A stretch of 11,682 nucleotides of DNA, taken from Gammaproteobacteria bacterium. GTDB taxonomy: Bacteria; Pseudomonadota; Gammaproteobacteria; GRL18. The translations under genes were made by a program, and so were the position numbers. The stretch's first letter is position 1, and each line of letters opens with the position of its first letter. The notes under the pieces are model-generated. The model saw only the letters and a program-made list of their open reading frames with translations. It had not been told where the DNA came from and did no database searches. Shown here in pieces: positions 7,135 through 11,682 of this stretch. The stretch covers positions 1 through 11,682 of the forward strand of contig JANELJ010000033.1 in the NCBI GenBank assembly GCA_024511395.1, given 5' to 3'.

Positions 7135-9225
7135 TTAGTTGTCTTGTTTAAATTCTCTGTCCAGTAATTCGGACAGCGCCTCTAATTCTCTGGCAAACTC
7201 TTTCTGGTGACGATCACCGCTGCCGGCCACCAGTAGTTCATTCATCTGTCCGCCTTCTATGGGCTTAATTCTAATCCAGATCCGCTTATGTGCCACATAA
7301 AACATCAGCACGATACCTATGACCAGAAAAATACAGCCTAGGTACACCATATCCTTGACCGGTGCCCGGGTGATCTGGAAACCAGAAGCCTGTTTATGCT
7401 CAAAGGACTTAATCTGCACATAGAACGGCGCGTCATAATTTGCCAGTACACCCATAGTATTGACCAGATCATCGTAATATTGTTCCCGAGCCGAGGTAAT
7501 ATTATTGCCGATATCCACCCCTTCCTGCTGCAGTACTTCCAGATACACCGTACCCAGAATGGTATGCAGAACCTTGAAATAGGATTCTGTAACGGCCTGA
7601 TGCTTTTCTTCAGGTACCTTGTTATTAATATCTTCCAGCACCTGGTCAAAACCACCCTTATTAAACAGATCCTCCAGACGCAGCATAACAACCGCCATCT
7701 GCTCCACCAGTTCCGGCTTCAGTTTGCGGTCACCCTGCAGCGACAGTTCAGCAGTTTTTCTGGAAATCCGCTCCATTTCCGCATGATTATTTAATAAGGA
7801 GCGAAAGGCAAAAAAGCGTTTCAAACTGAACTGCTCATCCACAGGAATAAACAGGTAGCGGAACGGTTCAGAAGTACTGCTGCGCACACCACTGAGGAAA
7901 AACATCCGTCCTTCCTGCTCCGTCGGTAATATATAATTAATATATTCTTTGGCCTGGCCGGAACTGTCCCGAATACGAAAAGTGAGTGTCGGTCCCATAT
8001 TTTTAAACTTATGCCCAGTTTCTTCTGCTTTGGGATTGGGCTGAACATTACTGGCCTTAAACTCCACCAGTTCCAGTTTAACCTTGCCCTGTGCAGTTTC
8101 TATATCCCGGCTTTTGCCTACCACCTGTTTAAAGTTCTCAATATGCCGTGAGCCGTTTTCCAGTGACCAGAGCTGCAGATCCATAATGGAGCCACCGTCA
8201 TCAAAGGAAGCCTGATAAATTGCAAAGTCCTTATAAAAAAGAGGATGATTGACTTCAATGGTTTTACTGATTTTTTCACCGGTTTGCAAATCCTCAATCA
8301 CAATATCACTTTCAAAGGATTTGGGCATACCGGATTCATAATGTTCAATACGAAAATCATGCAGAGTCAGATTAAAGGGCAGTTCCTGCACCAGAAAACC
8401 GTTTCTCATCTGCAGAAACACAATATTGGTGGTACTGCCTTCAGGCAGGCTGATACTGCCGCGAAAGGCATGGTTGTCATCCGGGCCCAGACGACTGATG
8501 GGCGGCACCTGTGATGCCAACAGATCCCGGGTTTCCGGTTTCAGCTGACTGGCCAGCTCTCTTAATTTAAGATTGAAATTACCGTCATAGAGTGCACTTA
8601 AACAGATCAGAATAATGGCACCATGGGTAAACAGATAACCTAATCGATTGGCAGCCCCTTTTTTGGCTGCAATAGTCAGCACACCATTATCCAGTTGTTC
8701 ACGGCTGCTGTAACCACCATTGACCAGCTTCTGTTTTACAAAAGCCGCCGCCTGTTCCTGAGTCTGTCCGGTTTTCCATAGCTTGGAACAGTGCATTAAT
8801 TTCAGGGATTTTTCTGACACATTCAGACGAAACTGACGCCATTCACGTAACATAAATGGCGCATAGTGATAGATACAGACACTGGTGGACACCAACAAAA
8901 AGCCCAGTAAAAAGACAAACCACCAGGAACTATAGATATCAAACAGTTTCAGGGAACGGAACACTTCAAACCAGAACGGACCAAACTTGACGATATAAGT
9001 ATTGTAGGCCTGATTCTGCTGCAAAATAGTACCAATAATCGAAGCAATGCCCACCACAACAAACAGGGTAATGGCCACTTCCATAGAACCCAGGAAACTG
9101 AGCAGAACCCTACCCAGCCCATGTTCACCACGATTGGAGCGGTGCCGTGTCACACGGCTGCTGGTTTCAGCCGGTTCAGTATTTTCAGCGGATTGATTAC
9201 TGGAATGTTGCTTTTCCTGATTCAC
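7135..9225 (-). CDS. resB: ResB (Ccs1) System II cytochrome c biogenesis protein
   Basis: The large partner of CcsB in the System II cytochrome c synthase. The 696-residue protein has a polar cytoplasmic N-terminus (1-40), membrane segments at about 43-67, 100-120 and 194-213, a large periplasmic domain containing the family-typical FYKDFAIYQASFDD, and a final membrane helix at about 626-644 followed by a charged cytoplasmic tail. The start is GTG, with AGAG purines upstream; the next Met lies inside the first membrane region, which supports the GTG. It is the first gene of a probable resB-ccsB-dsbA operon behind a promoter at 9258-9287. The usual extra System II genes, ccsX and ccdA/dipZ, are absent from this window. 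Sequence outside the membrane segments is less conserved. Confidence 0.93.
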   Translation of the reverse strand: MNQEKQHSSNQSAENTEPAETSSRVTRHRSNRGEHGLGRVLLSFLGSMEVAITLFVVVGIASIIGTILQQNQAYNTYIVKFGPFWFEVFRSLKLFDIYSSWWFVFLLGFLLVSTSVCIYHYAPFMLREWRQFRLNVSEKSLKLMHCSKLWKTGQTQEQAAAFVKQKLVNGGYSSREQLDNGVLTIAAKKGAANRLGYLFTHGAIILICLSALYDGNFNLKLRELASQLKPETRDLLASQVPPISRLGPDDNHAFRGSISLPEGSTTNIVFLQMRNGFLVQELPFNLTLHDFRIEHYESGMPKSFESDIVIEDLQTGEKISKTIEVNHPLFYKDFAIYQASFDDGGSIMDLQLWSLENGSRHIENFKQVVGKSRDIETAQGKVKLELVEFKASNVQPNPKAEETGHKFKNMGPTLTFRIRDSSGQAKEYINYILPTEQEGRMFFLSGVRSSTSEPFRYLFIPVDEQFSLKRFFAFRSLLNNHAEMERISRKTAELSLQGDRKLKPELVEQMAVVMLRLEDLFNKGGFDQVLEDINNKVPEEKHQAVTESYFKVLHTILGTVYLEVLQQEGVDIGNNITSAREQYYDDLVNTMGVLANYDAPFYVQIKSFEHKQASGFQITRAPVKDMVYLGCIFLVIGIVLMFYVAHKRIWIRIKPIEGGQMNELLVAGSGDRHQKEFARELEALSELLDREFKQDN

Positions 9226-9257
9226 AAATAAACTCTACTTCTCTTTAAAACGTTCTC

Positions 9258-9287
9258 ATTAAATTTTTTATCAAGATCTAATATCAA
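9258..9287 (-). promoter_or_regulatory. Candidate sigma70 promoter for resB-ccsB-dsbA
   Basis: On the minus strand TTGATA (9287-9282) and TTTAAT (9263-9258) are separated by 18 bases. Each matches the consensus at five of six positions. Transcription would start near 9251, leaving a leader of about 25 bases before the resB GTG. The site lies just past the cytochrome c4 terminator. AT-rich DNA gives such matches by chance, so this is a reasonable prediction and no more. Confidence 0.5.
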
Positions 9288-9300
9288 AACAGCCCTGTCA

Positions 9301-9335
9301 AAAAAAAGGGGTGGTCAAAGACCACCCCTTTTTTT
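9301..9335 (-). terminator. Strong intrinsic terminator after cytochrome c4
   Basis: A perfect 9-bp GC-rich stem (GGGGTGGTC at 9308-9316 and GACCACCCC at 9320-9328) has a three-base loop, seven A before it and seven T after it on the plus strand. The symmetry makes it work in either direction. On the minus strand it lies about 55 bases past the cytochrome c4 stop, separating the c5-c4 transcript from resB. Confidence 0.9.
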
Positions 9336-9390
9336 ATATCACTTAACAGTTAAGGCTTTGAACGCTAGAACTGCAGCTGTTGGTTTAAAT

Positions 9391-10023
9391 TTATGGATTT
9401 AAACCCTGGATATATTGTGCAACGGCTTTAATTTCCGGATCACTCATGCGTTTGACCGCATTACGCATCATTTTGCTGGCATCATTATGACGGCCCATGG
9501 CATCATTATTCTGAGCGGCAGTTCGGAAATTCTTCAGCTGATTTTCCACATAAGTAGCTTTCTGACTGGACAACTGTGGGAAACCTGAACCTGGGTTGCC
9601 GGCACCGGTAGGTCCATGACAGGCCATACAGGCAGGTACACCAATTTCAGAAATACCACCTTTATAAATTGCTTCACCGGCATCAACCAGCGCCGCATCA
9701 GCCTGGCCCGCTTTTATTTTCTGAGTCGCAAAGAAAGCAGAAATGTCCTGCATCGCCTGATCGTCCAGAGGCAGAATCATGGCATCCATGGTTGGATCCT
9801 TACGTTTGCCTGCTTTAAAATCTTTCATCTGCTTATACAGATAGGAGGCGCTTTGCCCGGCAAGATTAGGAAAATTCGGTGCAATTGAATTTCCATCCGC
9901 ACCGTGACATGCAAAACAACTTGCAGCTTTAGCCTTACCCACTTCCGTATCACCGGCGGCGTGTACGACACCTGTTAAACCTGCTACCAGAGCAATAGCA
10001 ATAGCAATAGCAATTTTTTTCAT
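9391..10023 (-). CDS. Cytochrome c4, periplasmic diheme c-type cytochrome
   Basis: A 210-residue precursor with two class I cytochrome domains, used as an electron carrier to terminal oxidases. The signal peptide spans about residues 1-22 (MKKIAIAIAIALVAG..., cut after VHA). Heme motifs are CFACH (36-40) and CMACH (132-136). Candidate axial methionines lie in DPTMDAM (M79 or M82) and SKMM (M186 or M187). I place the start at 10023 because AGGAAG lies just upstream and the signal peptide begins there; a longer frame to 10086 adds 21 residues with no export signal. The hydrophobic core of the signal is encoded by four copies of a 6-bp repeat. It follows the c5-like gene by 107 bases, across a long inverted repeat. 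Confidence 0.95.
   Translation of the reverse strand: MKKIAIAIAIALVAGLTGVVHAAGDTEVGKAKAASCFACHGADGNSIAPNFPNLAGQSASYLYKQMKDFKAGKRKDPTMDAMILPLDDQAMQDISAFFATQKIKAGQADAALVDAGEAIYKGGISEIGVPACMACHGPTGAGNPGSGFPQLSSQKATYVENQLKNFRTAAQNNDAMGRHNDASKMMRNAVKRMSDPEIKAVAQYIQGLNP
9991..10014. repeat. Four tandem copies of AGCAAT inside the cytochrome c4 signal sequence
   Basis: AGCAAT is repeated four times exactly. Read on the minus strand it gives ATT GCT four times, encoding Ile-Ala four times in the hydrophobic core of the cytochrome c4 signal peptide. Gain or loss of a unit would keep the frame and change the core by two residues. Confidence 0.9.
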
Positions 10024-10070
10024 GGTTCTTCCTAAATCTTGTTCTTGATAAAATGGCGATATAAAACCGG

Positions 10071-10111
10071 TAACGACTGCTTTCATTGAAAGTAACTGGA
10101 AACAGTCGTTA
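10071..10111 (-). other. Long imperfect inverted repeat between the c5-like and c4 genes
   Basis: TAACGACTG (10071-10079) pairs perfectly with CAGTCGTTA (10103-10111), and TTTC/GAAA extends the stem after one bulged C, leaving a 14-base loop. In the c5-to-c4 transcript this forms a stable hairpin about 20 bases after the c5 stop. It is followed by CCGGTTTTA, which is not a clean T-run, so it could be a partial terminator or an RNA-stabilising element that sets the c5:c4 ratio. I infer the role from position only. Confidence 0.6.
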
Positions 10112-10130
10112 TGGGCTTTTTATTGAATAT

Positions 10131-10430
10131 TTACTGGACCTTGCTGACCATAAACTCAACCACTTCACGGATTTGAGCTTCAGTCATCTGAGTACCACCC
10201 TTAGGAGGCATAGCACCTTTACCGGTTAATACAGTTTTGACCAATGCATCAACACCCTTACCAACACGGGGTGCCCATAATTTTTTATCGCCCAACTTGG
10301 GAGCTCCGGCAACACCGGCATCATGACAGGCAAAACAGGCTGTCTTATACAGTGCAGCACCATCAGCAAAAACAGCAGAAGAACCCGCAACCAGAGCAGC
10401 GGCCACTAATAATTTAATACTTTTTTTCAT
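10131..10430 (-). CDS. Cytochrome c5-like monoheme c-type cytochrome
   Basis: A 99-residue exported electron carrier. The signal peptide is residues 1-22 (cut after VFA). One heme motif, CFACH, is at 32-36, and the axial methionine is M74 in GAMPPKGG. The LGDKKLWAPRVGKGVDAL segment is characteristic of the c5 family. GGAG lies six bases before the ATG. Classical c5 proteins carry a further Cys pair just after PPKG; this protein reads GTQMTEAQ there and has no other cysteine in the mature part, so that disulfide is missing. It is first in a probable c5-c4 transcript with a candidate FNR-type promoter upstream. An exact physiological partner cannot be named. Confidence 0.92.
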   Translation of the reverse strand: MKKSIKLLVAAALVAGSSAVFADGAALYKTACFACHDAGVAGAPKLGDKKLWAPRVGKGVDALVKTVLTGKGAMPPKGGTQMTEAQIREVVEFMVSKVQ

Positions 10431-10596
10431 TATTAACTCCAGATTAATTATATTTATACCACATCACTTAAACCGCATGTTTCAACAAAAGTTCAACTCT
10501 TAATTCTACAATTAAAGTTAAGCTTAAGTCCGGCAAAGTAGACATCGCACAGAAAATATTTTACACAAAACAAAGTCGCTTGACCAACATTTGTTC

Positions 10597-10639
10597 ATAA
10601 TAAAGTGCTAAAATAACCTATTATATTGATCTACACCAA
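10597..10639 (-). promoter_or_regulatory. Candidate FNR/Anr-dependent promoter for the cytochrome c5-c4 genes
   Basis: TTGAT CTAC ACCAA at 10626-10639 matches the FNR/Anr consensus TTGAT-N4-ATCAA at nine of ten positions. On the minus strand the -10-like hexamer TATTAT (10602-10597) would give a start near 10590, which puts the box centre close to -42, the classic position for activation by FNR-family regulators. The leader would then be about 160 bases. An alternative extended -10 promoter, TGGTATAAA (10461-10453), lies nearer the c5 gene. The site is also about 75 bases upstream of engB, so an effect on that gene is possible but less well placed. Confidence 0.5.
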
Positions 10640-10708
10640 GTTTTATATGTCCGTTTTTCGACTTGGCTGACTATAGATTAACCATTTTTAACTGAACCGG
10701 GGCTTAAC

Positions 10709-11329
10709 ATGGCCGAAAATAACAATCAGAAGCCCAATCTCTATCGCAAGGCTGAATTTTTACTCAGCGTCAATAAATGGGCCGATCTGCCTGCTGACAG
10801 TATTACCGAAGTGGCATTTGCCGGCCGTTCCAATGCCGGTAAATCCAGTGCTATTAATGCCATTACCGACATCAAAACCCTGTGCCGAACCTCTAAAACA
10901 CCCGGTCGAACCCAGATGATCAATTATTTTACTGTCTCTGAAGGGAAACACCTAGTGGATCTGCCCGGCTACGGCTATGCCAAAGTGCCGGTTAAGATTA
11001 AACAGCACTGGCAGAATCTGCTGGAACGCTATCTGGTGGAACGTCCCATGCTCAAGGGAGTGGTCATGATTATGGATGTCCGCCGTCCATTGACAGAATA
11101 TGATGTGCTGATGCTGCAATGGTGTCAGCGTGCCGAAATGCCGACCCATATACTGCTCACCAAGGCAGACAAGTTCAAACGCGACGCGGCCCAGAATATC
11201 CTGCTTAAAGTCCGGCGCACCCTGAAAGAAGAATACCCCAGTACCACGGTACAGCTATTTTCGGCACTGAAAAAGACCGGTCTGGATGAGGCTCGTGCCC
11301 ATCTGGATGAATGGTTTAACCTAAATTAA
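10709..11329 (+). CDS. engB: EngB (YihA/YsxC) ribosome biogenesis GTP-binding protein
   Basis: A cytoplasmic GTPase needed for maturation of the large ribosomal subunit and usually essential. The 206-residue protein shows the expected motifs in order: G1 GRSNAGKS (39-46), G2 region TPGRTQ (64-69), G3 DLPGYG (84-89), G4 TKAD (151-154) and G5 FSALKKTG (184-191). CCGGGGC precedes the ATG as a modest ribosome binding site. It is divergent from the cytochrome genes, a pairing also known from Pseudomonas. Its TAA overlaps the stop of the opposing chimeric ORF by three bases, and I see no intrinsic terminator after it, so its transcript may run into that remnant in antisense. Confidence 0.96.
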   Translation: MAENNNQKPNLYRKAEFLLSVNKWADLPADSITEVAFAGRSNAGKSSAINAITDIKTLCRTSKTPGRTQMINYFTVSEGKHLVDLPGYGYAKVPVKIKQHWQNLLERYLVERPMLKGVVMIMDVRRPLTEYDVLMLQWCQRAEMPTHILLTKADKFKRDAAQNILLKVRRTLKEEYPSTTVQLFSALKKTGLDEARAHLDEWFNLN

Positions 11330-11682
11330 TCTTTAAATTTCTCTGCAATATTTTTAAACGCACTCTGTAATACTTCAAAGGCATCCACAATATCCGGGTC
11401 AAAATGACGGCCTTTCTGTTTCAGGATCAGGTTGACGGGAATTTTATTGCCTTTAAGGCCGTATGGATAGCTGGAGCCGTCCCATTTTTCATGATGAGTG
11501 AGGGTGATTTCTCTGGCTACCCGCAAAAAAGATGTGGAACCCAGTTCATTTTCGGCTCGGATAATGGCATCACCGACTGTGCCTTTGAGGTAGCAGCGAT
11601 CTAAACGGCCATCGTTTTTCATATGACCGATTTCAGGCTCAATCGCACTGCGCCGTTTTAATGCCTTTTTAATACTTCGGGT
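11326..11682 (-). pseudogene. In-frame chimera: transposase C-terminus joined to a damaged HD-GYP phosphodiesterase tail
   Basis: The frame is open from the window edge to TAA at 11326 (118 codons plus stop). The first 35 to 40 residues are transposase. From about 11571 the protein becomes the C-terminal part of an HD-GYP cyclic-di-GMP phosphodiesterase: DAIIRAENELGS, the HHEKWDG motif, YGLKGNKIP, then GRHFDPDIVDAF. The HD-GYP part is broken. The catalytic HD motif and everything before it are gone, GYP reads SYP, and the roughly 30 residues that normally lie between the IP motif and the HFDP motif (including the ADVYDAL block) are missing at about 11431-11436, without loss of frame. Any product would lack the metal site, so I treat it as a pseudogene. 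An internal ATG exists at 11622 but falls within the transposase part. Confidence 0.85.
11563..11682 (-). mobile_element. Truncated 3' portion of an IS5-type DDE transposase gene
   Basis: The codons at the window edge translate to KRRSAIEPEIGHMK followed by NDGRLDRCYLKGTVGD. This fits the R-(3)-E-(6)-K part of the IS4/IS5 transposase signature; the catalytic glutamate codon is 11640-11638. The RSAIEPxIGHxK block followed by YLKG and GD is familiar from IS5-family proteins. The remaining C-terminal residues and the expected terminal inverted repeat are absent, because the sequence switches into HD-GYP code near 11563-11574. The 5' part of the element lies outside the window, so its completeness there is unknown. 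Confidence 0.8.

Noticed and set aside
7396..7794. Plus-strand open frames within resB (also 8245-8514)
   Set aside because: They are antisense shadows of a well-supported membrane protein gene, with no recognisable motif.
9271..9287. Two copies of TATCAA upstream of resB as an operator
   Set aside because: The repeats are short and AT-rich in AT-rich DNA; one copy is explained as the -35 element, and the pair does not form a recognised palindrome.
10024..10086. Upstream extension of the cytochrome c4 reading frame by 21 residues
   Set aside because: The added segment precedes a perfectly good signal peptide, carries no export signal, overlaps the intergenic hairpin, and the ATG at 10023 has the better ribosome binding site (AGGAAG).
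1..11682. CRISPR array, tRNA, rRNA, phage or defence genes
   Set aside because: No regularly spaced repeats, no tRNA-like cloverleaf or rRNA sequence noticed, and no proteins with such motifs in any frame I read.

Overview
The window looks like chromosome of a gammaproteobacterium of moderate GC content. The order engB / short cytochrome c5 / cytochrome c4 / dsbA / GGDEF gene is the arrangement I recall from Pseudomonas (the PA5492-PA5487 neighbourhood, where the GGDEF gene is dgcH). Here a System II (Ccs) cytochrome c maturation pair, resB-ccsB, lies between cytochrome c4 and dsbA. That is unlike Pseudomonas and suggests a respiratory lineage, such as sulfur-oxidiser-like gammaproteobacteria. 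The genus cannot be named from the sequence alone.

Layout, right to left, since nearly everything is on the minus strand. (1) 11326-11682: an in-frame chimera of the C-terminal end of an IS5-type transposase and a damaged HD-GYP phosphodiesterase tail, meeting engB tail to tail. (2) 10709-11329: engB, the only plus-strand gene. (3) 10431-10708: divergent control region with a near-perfect FNR/Anr-type box placed for the cytochrome promoter. (4) 10430-9391: cytochrome c5-like and cytochrome c4 genes, closed by a strong hairpin terminator at 9301-9335. (5) 9225-5255: resB, ccsB and dsbA, with a sigma70-like promoter in front and a terminator at 5190-5226. (6) 5100-3160: a dgcH-like diguanylate cyclase gene interrupted by an in-frame TAG, which has also lost a metal-binding aspartate. 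(7) 3163-193: cobU-cobT-cobC-cobS, tightly packed, for the lower-ligand (nucleotide loop) stage of cobalamin synthesis or salvage. (8) 1-192: non-coding, with a REP-like palindrome.

Functionally, the cytochromes are exported by their signal peptides. DsbA handles thiol oxidation in the periplasm, and ResB-CcsB carries heme out and attaches it to the CXXCH motifs. The cob genes activate adenosylcobinamide to its GDP form, make alpha-ribazole phosphate, dephosphorylate it and join the halves.

The most notable signals are two damaged cyclic-di-GMP genes in one window: a GGDEF synthase with an amber codon plus a catalytic substitution, and an HD-GYP remnant fused in frame to a transposase end. 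I see no convincing new multi-gene system. The novelty is in gene decay, one chimeric ORF and some regulatory structure.
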